Source of the DNA: Embleya scabrispora
GTDB taxonomy: Bacteria; Actinomycetota; Actinomycetes; Streptomycetales; Streptomycetaceae
NCBI RefSeq assembly: GCF_002024165.1
Contig: NZ_MWQN01000001.1
Span: 3,203,365-3,267,364 of the forward strand
Direction: 5' to 3'
Length of the DNA: 64,000 bases
Positions within the stretch are counted from its first letter, which is position 1, and each line of letters opens with the position of its first letter. This document shows positions 8,140-16,202 of the stretch, piece after piece. The notes under the pieces are model-generated. The model saw only the letters and a list, made by a program, of their open reading frames with translations, made no database searches and was not told the DNA's origin. Position numbers and translations under genes: made by a program.

Positions 8140-9384
8140 TCAGGCCGGGAGGGCTCGGTTCACGCTGGGGAGGGCTCGGTTGCCGGCGAGGCGGGCGAGG
8201 GTGGTGTCCACCGAGTCCGGGGACAGGATCTGGTCCAGGGCCATGAACGCGCAGCCCGTCAGGCCCGCGGCCTCGCCCAACACGCTCGGCACGATGCGCA
8301 GTTCGCGCGTGGCCACCGCCGTGGACCGCCGATAGACCACCTCGCGCACACCGGCCAGCAGCGGATCGCCCGCGTCGGCGAGGTCGCCGCCCAGCACGAC
8401 CACCGCCGGATTCAGCACGTTGACCACGCTCGCCAACACCTCGCCGAGCATCCGCCCCGACTCGCGCACCAGCCGCACCGCCTCGGGCTGGCCGGCCGCC
8501 GCCAGGGCCACCACGTCGCGCACGCTGGAGACCTCGCGGCCGTCCGGGAAGCGCGCCCCGTGGGCGGCCAGCGTCTCGATCAAGTGCCGCCCGCTGGCCA
8601 GGACTTCGAGGCAGTCCACGTTGCCGCACCAGCAGCGCACCCCGGTACCGCCGGCAACCGGGATGTGCCCGATCTCGCCGGCCGCGCCGAGCGCGCCCCG
8701 GTAGACCTTGCCGTCGGCGACTATCCCGGCACCGATACCCGTGGACGCCTTGACGAAGACCAGGTCGCCCGCGTCGGCCCGGGCCCGGTACTCGCCCAGC
8801 GCCATCACGTTCACGTCGTTGTCCACGTACACCGGTACCGGCAACCGGCGTTGCAGGGTCGGCGCTATCGCCACCCCGTCCCATCCCGGCAGCGTCGGCG
8901 CGCCCGCGGCGCGCCCGGTGTCCAACTCGACCGGCCCGGGCACCGCGACCCCGACCCCGCGTACGCGGCCCGGGTCGAACCCCTCCTCCGCGAGCATCGT
9001 GTCGATCCAGTCCGGCAATCCGGTGAGCACCGCGTCGGGCCCGCCCTGCGCGGCCATCCGGGTCTCCCGGCTGGCCAGCACCCGGCCGGTCAGATCGCAG
9101 ACCGCGAGTTGACCCCGGCTGCTGCCGAGCGAGGCCGCCAGTACCAGGCCGCCCTCGGGGTTGAGTTCGAGGCGGATCGGGGGCCGGCCGCCGGTGGACA
9201 CGCCGTCGGCGCGTTCGGCGAGCAGTCCGGCGTCCACCAGTTCGTCGATCCGGGCCGCCACGGCGGATCGGGACAGCCCGGTGAGCCGGGCGACGTCCGC
9301 CCGGGTCTCGGCATCACCGTCACGCACCAGGCGAAGTACCTCGCCTGCACTGCTGTGCGGGATGGGATTCGCGCGTCGGGCCAT
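8140..9384 (-). CDS. ROK-family transcriptional repressor
   Basis: 414 residues: an N-terminal winged helix-turn-helix (RADVARLTGLSRSAVAARID, about 28-47), then a ROK sugar-kinase-like fold. The ROK zinc site CWCGNVDCLE is intact (about residue 255), as are the GVAVPGPV and STGIGAGI regions. ROK repressors usually bind sugar or sugar-phosphate ligands. The gene is divergent from edd-glk-eda, with a perfect inverted repeat between them, so it is the likely repressor of the Entner-Doudoroff operon (inference). With the N-terminal DNA-binding domain it is a regulator rather than a plain glucokinase. Confidence 0.9.
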   Translation of the reverse strand: MARRANPIPHSSAGEVLRLVRDGDAETRADVARLTGLSRSAVAARIDELVDAGLLAERADGVSTGGRPPIRLELNPEGGLVLAASLGSSRGQLAVCDLTGRVLASRETRMAAQGGPDAVLTGLPDWIDTMLAEEGFDPGRVRGVGVAVPGPVELDTGRAAGAPTLPGWDGVAIAPTLQRRLPVPVYVDNDVNVMALGEYRARADAGDLVFVKASTGIGAGIVADGKVYRGALGAAGEIGHIPVAGGTGVRCWCGNVDCLEVLASGRHLIETLAAHGARFPDGREVSSVRDVVALAAAGQPEAVRLVRESGRMLGEVLASVVNVLNPAVVVLGGDLADAGDPLLAGVREVVYRRSTAVATRELRIVPSVLGEAAGLTGCAFMALDQILSPDSVDTTLARLAGNRALPSVNRALPA

Positions 9385-9458
9385 GCCATCCAGTGAACCA
9401 GGGCGGCTTTCCCTCGGTCAAAGCCCTAAGTTCACTACTTCGACACCCGAGCGTCACT

Positions 9459-9482
9459 CTTTTGCTTGCCAAGAAGCAAAAG
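9459..9482. promoter_or_regulatory. Perfect inverted repeat, probable ROK operator
   Basis: CTTTTGCTT-N6-AAGCAAAAG, a perfect 9-bp inverted repeat, lies between the divergent ROK gene (start 9384) and edd (start 9544). It is AT-rich against a GC-rich background, sits where it could cover both promoters, and resembles operators of sugar-responsive repressors. Confidence 0.6.
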
Positions 9483-9543
9483 TACCCCTAGTTTGGTACC
9501 CGAACCGGCAGAGCCAGCCGAAGACAGCAGGGGCACGAAGATC

Positions 9544-11433
9544 GTGAGCGAGCAGAGGATCCACCCGACGGTGGCCGCAGTGACGGAGCGCATCGCGCGC
9601 CGCAGTGCAGCCACGCGTTCCGCGTACCTGGAGCGGATCCGAGCGGCGGCCTCCGAGAAGCCCGCGCGCGGTCAGCTCGGCTGCGCCAACTTCGCCCACG
9701 GCTTCGCCGCGTGCTCGCCGAGCGAGAAGCTGAGCCTGCGCGGCACCGGTCCGCAGGGTCCGGTGAAGCCGAACGTCGCGATCGTCTCCTCCTATAACGA
9801 CATGCTCTCCGCGCACCAGCCGCTGCGGACCTACCCCGAGCAGCTCAAGGCCGCGGTCGCCGCGGCCGGCGGTGTGGCCCAGTTCGCCGGCGGCGTGCCC
9901 GCCATGTGCGACGGGATCACCCAGGGCCGCGCGGGCATGGAGCTGTCCCTGTTCAGCCGCGACGTGGTCGCGATGGCCGCCGCGGTGGCGCTCGCGCACG
10001 ACATGTTCGACGGCGCGCTGATGCTGGGCGTGTGCGACAAGATCGTCCCCGGCCTGGTGATCGGGGCGCTGTCGTTCGGACACCTGCCGACCATCTTCGT
10101 GCCCGCCGGTCCGATGTCCTCGGGCCTGCCGAACAAGGAGAAGGCCCGGGTCCGGCAGCGCTTCGCCGAGGGCAAGGTCTCCCGCGAGGAACTGCTCGAC
10201 GCCGAGGCCGGCGCCTACCACGGCATCGGCACCTGCACCTTCTACGGCACCGCGAACACGAACCAGCTGGTGATGGAGGTGCTCGGCCTGCACCTGCCCG
10301 GCGCCAGCTTCGTGCACCCCGACCAGCCGCTGCGCAAGGCGCTGACCGACGAGGCGGGCCGCCGGGTAGCGGCCACCACCTCGCTCGGCGACCCGGCCTC
10401 GCTGATGCGCGAGTACACGCCGATCGGCGAGGTGCTGGACGAGAAGGCCTGGGTCAACGCGGTCGTCGCGCTGCTGGCCACCGGCGGCTCCACCAACCAC
10501 ACGCTGCACCTGGTCGCGATGGCCGCCGCCGCCGGGATCACGCTCACCTGGGACGACTTCGCCGAGCTGTCCACGGCGGTGCCGCTGCTGACCCGGATGT
10601 ACCCGAACGGTCCGGCGGACATCAACCACTTCCACGCCGCGGGCGGCACCGCGTTCCTGATCGGCACGCTGCTCGACGGCGGGCTGCTCAACGAGGACGT
10701 GCGCACCGTGGCCGGCGACGGGCTCGCCCGCTACCGCCGCGAGCCGCGGCTCACCGACGACGGCTCGATCGTGTGGGTGGACGGCCCGACGGAGAGCCTG
10801 GACCTGGACGTACTGCGGCCCCACGACAAGCCGTTCGCGCCCGACGGCGGACTGCGGATGTTGCACGGCGACCTCGGTCGCGCGGTGATCAAGGTGTCCG
10901 CGGTCGACCCGTCGCACCACGTGGTGAGCGCGCCCGCGCGGGTGTTCGACGGACAGGCCGACTTCCTGGCCGCGTTCGAGCGCGACGAGTTGAACCACGA
11001 CCTGATCGCGGTGCTGCGCTACCAGGGTCCGCGCGCCAACGGCATGCCGGAGCTGCACAAGCTGATCCCCGCGCTCGGGGTGCTCCAGGACCGGGGCCAC
11101 CACGTGGCGCTGGTCACCGACGGCCGGCTCTCCGGCGCGTCCGGCAAGATCCCGGCGGCGATCCACTGCACTCCCGAGGCGGCGGTCGGCGGCCCGATCG
11201 CGCTGATCCGCAACGGCGACATCGTGACCGTGGACGCGGTCGCGGGGACGCTGACCACCGAGGCCGACCTGAGCGGGCGCCGGCCCGAGGGCGCGGCCCC
11301 GAGCGACGCCGAATGGGTCGGCACCGGGCGCGAGTTGTTCACCGCGCTGCGCGCCGGGGTGGGCCCCGCCGACCTGGGCGCGGGTGTGTTCGGCGCGGTC
11401 GCGGCCGCGGCTTTCGACGGAGCGAGCGCGTGA
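9544..11433 (+). CDS. edd: Phosphogluconate dehydratase (Entner-Doudoroff)
   Basis: 629 residues of the IlvD/Edd dehydratase family. It converts 6-phosphogluconate to 2-keto-3-deoxy-6-phosphogluconate with a cluster-bound iron site. Cys122 in [12 protein letters not shown] and Cys164 in [10 protein letters not shown] are typical cluster ligands, and [15 protein letters not shown] is the conserved C-terminal active-site segment. The Edd-like N-terminus ([17 protein letters not shown]) and the operon with eda separate it from IlvD. GTG 9544 is chosen because homologous sequence begins there. Its stop overlaps the glk start (GTGA). Confidence 0.95.
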   Translation: MSEQRIHPTVAAVTERIARRSAATRSAYLERIRAAASEKPARGQLGCANFAHGFAACSPSEKLSLRGTGPQGPVKPNVAIVSSYNDMLSAHQPLRTYPEQLKAAVAAAGGVAQFAGGVPAMCDGITQGRAGMELSLFSRDVVAMAAAVALAHDMFDGALMLGVCDKIVPGLVIGALSFGHLPTIFVPAGPMSSGLPNKEKARVRQRFAEGKVSREELLDAEAGAYHGIGTCTFYGTANTNQLVMEVLGLHLPGASFVHPDQPLRKALTDEAGRRVAATTSLGDPASLMREYTPIGEVLDEKAWVNAVVALLATGGSTNHTLHLVAMAAAAGITLTWDDFAELSTAVPLLTRMYPNGPADINHFHAAGGTAFLIGTLLDGGLLNEDVRTVAGDGLARYRREPRLTDDGSIVWVDGPTESLDLDVLRPHDKPFAPDGGLRMLHGDLGRAVIKVSAVDPSHHVVSAPARVFDGQADFLAAFERDELNHDLIAVLRYQGPRANGMPELHKLIPALGVLQDRGHHVALVTDGRLSGASGKIPAAIHCTPEAAVGGPIALIRNGDIVTVDAVAGTLTTEADLSGRRPEGAAPSDAEWVGTGRELFTALRAGVGPADLGAGVFGAVAAAAFDGASA

Positions 11434-12449
11434 ACCCGACCGTGGCCCCACCGACCCCCGACCGCCCGTGGCTGGTCGCCGACATCGGCGGCACCAACGC
11501 CCGCTTCGCCGTGCTCACCGAGCCCGGCGGCCGACCCGAGCACGTGCTCGGGCTGCGCAGCGAGGACCACGTGGACCTGGCCGCGGCGATCGAGGACTAC
11601 CTGGACCGCTCCGGCGCGGCCCGGCCGAGCGCGATCTGCGCGGCGGTCGCGGGCCCGGTGCACGGCGACCGGTTCCGGCTGACCAACGGCGCGTGGGTGT
11701 TGTCCATCGCGGAGACCCGGGTCAAGCTCGGCGTGCCGGACCTGTACCTGATCAACGACTTCGAGGCGCTGGCCCTGTCGCTGCCGCACCTGGCCGGCGA
11801 GGACCTGATCGTGGTCGGCGAGCGCCTGCCCGACCCGACGCTGCCGATGGCCGTACTCGGCCCCGGCACCGGGCTCGGCGTGGCCGGCCTGGTGCCGATC
11901 CCGGGCGGCGGCTGGGTGCCGCTGCCGGGCGAGGGCGGGCACGTCCTGCTGCGCCCGGCGCACGGCCCCGACGCGGCGGCCCTGGAGGTGCTGCGCGACG
12001 AGCGCGGCGGCCTGGGCACGGTGACGGCCGAACACGTGCTGTCCGGTCCGGGACTGTGCCGGCTGCACCGCTGCACGGCGGCGGTACACGGGGTCGTGGC
12101 CGAGGCGCTGAGCCCGGCCGACATCTCGGCCCGCGCGCTCGACGGCTCCGACAAGGTGTGCGTCGCGACGGTCGAGACCTTCTGCCGACTGCTCGGCACG
12201 TTCGCCGGTGGGGTGGCCCTGACGATGGGCGCTCGCGGCGGTGTCTTCCTGGCCGGGGGCATCCTGCCCCGGATCACCGAGATGCTGCTGGAGAGCGAGT
12301 TCCGGATGGGCTTCGAGACCAACCCGACGATGGCGCCGTACCTGCACCGCATCTCCACCGCGCTCGTGGTGGCCCCGCATCCGGCTCTGCGCGGCGCGTC
12401 CGCGTGGCTGGAGGCGCGCAGCACTCGACCCCTGGAGGTGGCGGCGTGA
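11430..12449 (+). CDS. glk: Glucokinase (Glk family, non-ROK)
   Basis: 339 residues. The phosphate-binding motif [15 protein letters not shown] is near residues 14-28, [12 protein letters not shown] includes the catalytic-region Asp, and [13 protein letters not shown] is the second phosphate loop. This is the proteobacterial-type glucokinase family, not the ROK type more usual in actinomycetes; the ROK signature cysteines are absent. It makes glucose 6-phosphate from ATP and glucose and so feeds the Entner-Doudoroff route encoded around it. It overlaps both neighbours by 4 bases, giving one translationally coupled operon. Confidence 0.92.
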   Translation: MNPTVAPPTPDRPWLVADIGGTNARFAVLTEPGGRPEHVLGLRSEDHVDLAAAIEDYLDRSGAARPSAICAAVAGPVHGDRFRLTNGAWVLSIAETRVKLGVPDLYLINDFEALALSLPHLAGEDLIVVGERLPDPTLPMAVLGPGTGLGVAGLVPIPGGGWVPLPGEGGHVLLRPAHGPDAAALEVLRDERGGLGTVTAEHVLSGPGLCRLHRCTAAVHGVVAEALSPADISARALDGSDKVCVATVETFCRLLGTFAGGVALTMGARGGVFLAGGILPRITEMLLESEFRMGFETNPTMAPYLHRISTALVVAPHPALRGASAWLEARSTRPLEVAA

Positions 12450-13066
12450 GCACGTCCGCTCTTGACCTGGCACCGGTGATCCCGGTGGTGATCGTGGACG
12501 ACGTGGAGTCGGCCGTACCGCTGGCGCGCGCGCTGGTGGCGGGCGGGCTGCCGGCCGTCGAGGTCACCCTGCGCACGCCGGCCGCACTCGGCGCGATCGA
12601 GCGGATCGCGGCCGAGGTCGAGGGCGCGTTCGTGGGCGCGGGGACGGTCCTGACGCCGGACCAGGCGAAGGCGGCGGCCGAGGCCGGCGCACGCTTCCTG
12701 GTCACGCCGGGCTGCACCGAGACGCTGTACGGGGCCCTGGTCGACACCGGGCTCTCGTTCCTGCCCGGGACGTCGACGGTGTCCGAGGTACTGCGGCTGC
12801 GCGAACTCGGCGTCCGGGAGATGAAGTTCTTCCCGGCCGAGGCCGCGGGCGGTGCGCCGTACCTGAAGTCGCTGGCCTCGCCGGTGCCGGACGTGCGCTT
12901 TTGCCCGACGGGCGGAATCACCCCGGCCTCGGCCCCGACCTACCTGGCGCTGCCCAACGTGGCGTGCGTCGGCGGGTCCTGGATGCTTCCCGCGGACGCG
13001 GTCGCCTCGCGCGACTGGTCCCGGGTGGAACAGCTCGCCCGCGAAGCCTCGGGGCTGCGCGGGTAG
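12446..13066 (+). CDS. eda: KDPG aldolase (2-keto-3-deoxy-6-phosphogluconate aldolase)
   Basis: 206-residue class I aldolase of TIM-barrel fold that splits KDPG to pyruvate and glyceraldehyde 3-phosphate. Active-site residues are present: Glu39 and Arg43 in VEVTLRTP, and Schiff-base Lys127 in EMKFFPAE. The phosphate-binding CPTGGI follows. The GTG start overlaps the glk stop by 4 bases and has GGAGG upstream. It is the last gene of edd-glk-eda, with a strong terminator 10 bases downstream. Confidence 0.95.
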   Translation: MSTSALDLAPVIPVVIVDDVESAVPLARALVAGGLPAVEVTLRTPAALGAIERIAAEVEGAFVGAGTVLTPDQAKAAAEAGARFLVTPGCTETLYGALVDTGLSFLPGTSTVSEVLRLRELGVREMKFFPAEAAGGAPYLKSLASPVPDVRFCPTGGITPASAPTYLALPNVACVGGSWMLPADAVASRDWSRVEQLAREASGLRG

Positions 13067-13075
13067 CAAAAACGT

Positions 13076-13110
13076 CCCCTGGCGCGCTCTGCCCTGAGGT
13101 GCGCCAGGGG
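13076..13110 (+). terminator. Terminator of the edd-glk-eda operon
   Basis: CCCCTGGCGC (13076-13085) and GCGCCAGGGG (13101-13110) form a perfect 10-bp stem right after the eda stop. There is no long T tract, as is common in high-GC actinomycetes. Confidence 0.7.
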
Positions 13111-13115
13111 CACGG

Positions 13116-13237
13116 ACCGCGGATGGTGGGTCGTATGAGGGTTCGACCCACGAACGAGCAGGTCGTATGAGGGTTCGACCTGCGGAGACCGCGAATAGGG
13201 ACCCGCTCTTCGGCGAGGAGAGCGGGTCTCTTCTTTT
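13116..13237 (+). ncRNA. Putative structured RNA: two tandem stem-loops plus terminator
   Basis: Two hairpins share an identical 10-base loop TATGAGGGTT but have different, fully paired stems: GTGGGTCG/CGACCCAC (13126-13151) and GCAGGTCG/CGACCTGC (13158-13183). They repeat with a 32-base period. A third hairpin, GACCCGCTCT/AGAGCGGGTC (13200-13228), is followed by TCTTCTTTT and looks like an intrinsic terminator. Paired changes in the stems with a fixed loop point to an RNA. It does not fold as a tRNA and I cannot assign it to a known family. The terminator is the AICE attachment site. Confidence 0.45.
13209..13237 (+). repeat. attL core, 29-bp direct repeat
   Basis: A 29-base sequence (core GAGAGCGGGTCTCTTCTTTT) is repeated without mismatch at 28496-28524. 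It covers the 3' arm of the terminator hairpin and its T-rich tail. The complete hairpin exists only at this left copy, so this side keeps the chromosomal target intact. The integrase gene lies just inside it. Confidence 0.8.
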
Positions 13238-13244
13238 GTCCGGA

Positions 13245-13283
13245 TTTCCCGGGGTCGGGAGGCGCACTCCTGACCTCGGGAAA
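13245..13283 (-). terminator. Inverted repeat downstream of the integrase
   Basis: TTTCCCGGGGTC (13245-13256) and GACCTCGGGAAA (13272-13283) pair with one mismatch, just inside attL and downstream of the int stop. It may end int transcription or serve as part of the att arm. Confidence 0.4.
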
Positions 13284-13350
13284 CCTGGTTTGACCTGCGA
13301 TTTCACTCCGCCCGGCGGCTCACGATCCGAGATGCCGTGAACGTCGGGCT

Positions 13351-13368
13351 TGTCTCACTCTGTCTCAC
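13351..13368. promoter_or_regulatory. Candidate integrase arm-type sites
   Basis: TGTCTCAC occurs twice, at 13351-13358 and 13361-13368, one helical turn apart, between attL and int. Short phased repeats at this position are typical of arm-type integrase or Xis binding sites. Function is inferred. Confidence 0.3.
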
Positions 13369-13415
13369 CTTGATTCGCGTCCTGACCAGCGCTTGCGGGC
13401 CATGCGCGGGCCGCG

Positions 13416-14801
13416 TCAGGACTTCGGCGTCTTCCACGCGTTCAGGGTCGCCGTGATGCGGTCGTTGTCCTGCTTCACGGTCCCGTCGATGCACTTGGCG
13501 TAGACCTTCAGCAGAACGTCAACGCTTTGGCCGGCCCGCCGGGCAACCTCGGTCGGTGCGACACCGGAGTTGAGCCACAGGGACACGCACGCGTGCCGCA
13601 GGTCGTACGGGCGCTTCGCGAGCGGTGAGGCCACCTGTACGGGCGTCAGCACCTGCTCCCGAGCCCTGGCCCACTCCAGGCGGTACGCCTTGTCCTGGAC
13701 AAGGCCACCGACGGCGCTGCGGAACAGCCGGCCATCGGGCGCCGTCCCGTAGCGGTAGACGTGCCACCGGAGCATCGCGACGAGTTCCGGCGGGATCGGG
13801 ATCGAGCGCGACGCCGATCGGGCGCGGGACTTCAGCCCGCGGTCGTCGTGCGCGTCGCCGCTGTCGGTCCAGGCGGTACCGACGCGCGGGCCGGACTTGC
13901 AGGGCCTCAGCTCACCCCATCCGTGTTTCGGCAGGGTGCACTGGTCGGCGCGGAGCTTGACGACCTCGGCGCATCGCATGCCCGCGAAGTAGATGCAGCC
14001 AAAGAACGCGGCCAAGTGCCGTCCGCGCCGGCCCTGTGCGTAGACCCGCGCCAAGAGGGCGTGTGCCTGAGTGGGATTGACCACGCAGGCCGGTTCGACC
14101 TGGTTGTCATCGTCGTCGCGTTCCCACGAGACCTTGTCGAGCGGGTTGCGGTCCAGGCGCTCCTTCTCGATCGCGTAACCGACCGCCGTACGGAAGACCG
14201 CCCGCTTGTTGATGAACGTGGACGCGGCAGCGCGTTTGCCGTCCAGCCGCACCGACATGGCGCCGAGCACGGCACGCACGGAGTCGGCCTTTTCGAGGCT
14301 GCGGACCGGCAGGGAGTTGGCCTCGATCCACGCGAGCATTTCGCGGGCCTGTGCAGGCGGCTCCTCCTTCCACCGGTGCACGTTGAACCCCCAGAGGTAG
14401 AGCACCTGATACAGCTGCGTCGGGTCGGGCCCACGGGCGTCCTTGGCGGTCAGGGCAACCGTCGCCGTCGACAGGCCGACAACGAGCCCCATGCGCCTCT
14501 TGGCAGAGCTGCGCGGCCACTTCATCTCGATGAAGTCGCGAGCGTGGGCGTACCAGGTGACCTCGGTACGCGCGGCTTCGATGGCGCGAACCTCGGACAT
14601 GGGCAGCCCGGATTCGGCGTCGAACGGCTCACCGCGGTTGATCGCCGCTTTGAGTTCTGCGCGACGCCCGTCGGCCATGGTCTTGTTCGCGTGCGTCGAT
14701 CCGAACTCTTCGGCGCCGACCCGCCAACGGACCTCGGCAGTCTTGCGCCCGTTCCGGTTGCGAACGGCCCAGATACGGACGTCGAACGAAGGGGTGGGCA
14801 T
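13416..14801 (-). CDS. int: Tyrosine site-specific recombinase (AICE integrase)
   Basis: 461 residues. The N-terminal SAM-like/core-binding region runs to about 230. The catalytic domain has Arg276 (FAGMRCAEV), the second box YDLRH with Arg402 and His403 (first His replaced by Tyr399, as is frequent in actinobacterial integrases), and nucleophile Tyr434 in LLKVYAKCI. It should integrate and excise the element at the 29-bp att repeats. ATG 14801 is preferred because GGGGAGAA lies upstream; an open frame extends further but has no homologous character. The excisionase gene is just upstream in the usual AICE order. Confidence 0.92.
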   Translation of the reverse strand: MPTPSFDVRIWAVRNRNGRKTAEVRWRVGAEEFGSTHANKTMADGRRAELKAAINRGEPFDAESGLPMSEVRAIEAARTEVTWYAHARDFIEMKWPRSSAKRRMGLVVGLSTATVALTAKDARGPDPTQLYQVLYLWGFNVHRWKEEPPAQAREMLAWIEANSLPVRSLEKADSVRAVLGAMSVRLDGKRAAASTFINKRAVFRTAVGYAIEKERLDRNPLDKVSWERDDDDNQVEPACVVNPTQAHALLARVYAQGRRGRHLAAFFGCIYFAGMRCAEVVKLRADQCTLPKHGWGELRPCKSGPRVGTAWTDSGDAHDDRGLKSRARSASRSIPIPPELVAMLRWHVYRYGTAPDGRLFRSAVGGLVQDKAYRLEWARAREQVLTPVQVASPLAKRPYDLRHACVSLWLNSGVAPTEVARRAGQSVDVLLKVYAKCIDGTVKQDNDRITATLNAWKTPKS

Positions 14802-14865
14802 GCGGTGTTCTCCCCGAGAATGGCGCCGGGGCGTGGCGAGTAGCCACGCCCCGGCGGTTGGCGGA

Positions 14866-15051
14866 TCAGGCGGATTTCTTGAGGCCGGCCCACCAGGCGT
14901 CAAGGTCGGCCCGGTGGATTCGAAGGTGACCGTTGGGCAAAGGGGTGATCTCGGGAGCCTCGCCGCGAGCACGCATCCGATAGAACGCGGCGCGGGACAT
15001 GCCGATCTCCTCAAGCACCTCGGACAACTTCAACGCTGCGGGTCGCTTCAC
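14866..15051 (-). CDS. xis: AlpA/MerR-like excisionase (Xis)
   Basis: 61 residues forming one winged helix: LKLSEVLEEIGMSRAAFYRM, then the wing LPNGHLRIHRADLDAWWAGL. This is the usual helix-turn-helix excisionase or recombination directionality factor placed between rep and int in AICEs. The GTG start overlaps the stop of the replication ATPase (GTGA). It probably bends DNA near att to favour excision and may also regulate int. Confidence 0.85.
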   Translation of the reverse strand: MKRPAALKLSEVLEEIGMSRAAFYRMRARGEAPEITPLPNGHLRIHRADLDAWWAGLKKSA

Positions 15052-16202
15052 TTGCCCTCGCTTTCGTCGGTGCCGGACAGTCCGGACAGGTCGTATCCGA
15101 GCTGTCCGGGGTGATTGCGCAGGTCAGGCGGGGTAACCGGACACCCGGACAGCTCGGACACGTCTGTCCCGGTGGCTGTCCGGGTGGCGGTGTCCGGGTA
15201 GTACCGGCCGCCGGGGTCCTTGGTGAGTTGTCCGGCGTCGGCCATGCGTGCGCAGGTGCGGCGCACGGTGTCGGGGTCGACGTCGGGCAGCGCGGCGGCG
15301 ATGTCCTTCGGCCGCGCCCCGGGGTTGGCCCGGACGTGGCGCAGGATGACCGCGCGGGTGTCGCCCATCGTGTGGTCGGACGCGGGTCCGTCAAGGAGCT
15401 GCCATGCGCCGGTTTCGGGCTTGAACGACAGGGCGTATTCGGCTTCGTCCACGTCGCGGCCGGTGACGTGAAGGATGCTGTCGGCCTGTCCGCGGGCGCG
15501 CTTGAGGACGAGTGTGGCGTCCGCCGCTCCGGCGAGTCCGTTGGTGCCGGACACCTCGGCGAGGAAGTCGTCACTGCCCGCCTTGCGGACGTGGTGGACG
15601 AGCACGACCGCCACGCCGAAGCAGTCGGCCAGGGCCTTGGCGCGGCCCACCGCGGCATAGTCGGCGTCGTAGGCGGATGCCCCGGGTGCGCTGTTGCCGC
15701 GCATCTTGGCGAACACGTCGATGACGACCATGCGAGCGTCCGGGTGGCGCTCCAGCCAGTTCGCGATGGCCTCGCTTCCGCCCTGGGGAAGCGGCGGACA
15801 CGACGTCGCGAGCGTGAGCCCGTGCGGGGCCGGGCGCCCGGCGAGTAGCTTGCCCATGCGGGACTGGAGCCGCCGGGCGGTGTCCTCAAGCGCCAGGTAG
15901 AGCACCGGCCCGCCGTCGACCGGGATCGTGTCGAACGCGAGGCCACCGGCCGCCACACACAACCCGAGTCCGAGCGACATCCACGACTTGCCGACCTTCG
16001 GCGGGCCACAGAGCAGGCTCACGCCCTCGCACAGGATCCCGGGCACTGCCCAGCGCGGTTCGGGGAAGTCCATGCCCATGAGTTCGTCGGCGGTCCACGC
16101 GGTCTTGATCCGGGCCGGTGCCGCGGGCGCCTGCGCGCCGTCGTCCGAGGTGGGGACGGCGCGCAGGTGCTCGGCCAGAGCCGGATGCGGGACGGCGGTC
16201 AT
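15048..16202 (-). CDS. RecA-like AAA ATPase, AICE replication protein
   Basis: 384 residues. Walker A GPPKVGKS at 66-73, Walker B MVVID at 158-162, then FAKMRGNSAPGASAYD and VVLVHHVRKAG typical of RepA/DnaB-like hexameric helicases. A winged-helix segment follows near 285-335. The gene follows the prim-pol with an ATGA overlap, so the pair is probably the helicase and primase of the element's replication. The last 40 codons contain many TGTCCGG/CCGGACA heptamers (see 15073-15235), so the coding end may double as a DNA site. Confidence 0.85.
   Translation of the reverse strand: MTAVPHPALAEHLRAVPTSDDGAQAPAAPARIKTAWTADELMGMDFPEPRWAVPGILCEGVSLLCGPPKVGKSWMSLGLGLCVAAGGLAFDTIPVDGGPVLYLALEDTARRLQSRMGKLLAGRPAPHGLTLATSCPPLPQGGSEAIANWLERHPDARMVVIDVFAKMRGNSAPGASAYDADYAAVGRAKALADCFGVAVVLVHHVRKAGSDDFLAEVSGTNGLAGAADATLVLKRARGQADSILHVTGRDVDEAEYALSFKPETGAWQLLDGPASDHTMGDTRAVILRHVRANPGARPKDIAAALPDVDPDTVRRTCARMADAGQLTKDPGGRYYPDTATRTATGTDVSELSGCPVTPPDLRNHPGQLGYDLSGLSGTDESEGK
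15073..15235. repeat. Cluster of TGTCCGG/CCGGACA heptamers (possible iterons)
   Basis: Eight exact copies occur at 15073, 15082, 15103, 15137, 15145, 15177, 15191 and 15229, plus a CGGACA at 15155, in about 160 bases. They lie at the 3' end of the replication ATPase gene. The same heptamer recurs in short clusters at 26018-26096 and 28130-28165 and once touching attL. Repeated short motifs next to rep genes suggest initiator binding sites. Confidence 0.4.

Noticed and set aside
7399-9396. Long plus-strand open frames across the ROK gene and spacer
   Set aside because: They are Arg/Gly-rich antisense frames created by high GC; the minus strand holds a recognisable ROK protein with intact motifs.
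13076-13183. 6C RNA or another named actinobacterial RNA
   Set aside because: The loops are TATGAGGGTT rather than C-rich, and I cannot match the arrangement to a known family by eye.
13116-13237. tRNA gene as the AICE attachment site
   Set aside because: GGTTCGA-like loops occur, but no acceptor stem, D-arm or anticodon arm can be drawn, and the 29-bp core ends in a T tract without a CCA-type end.
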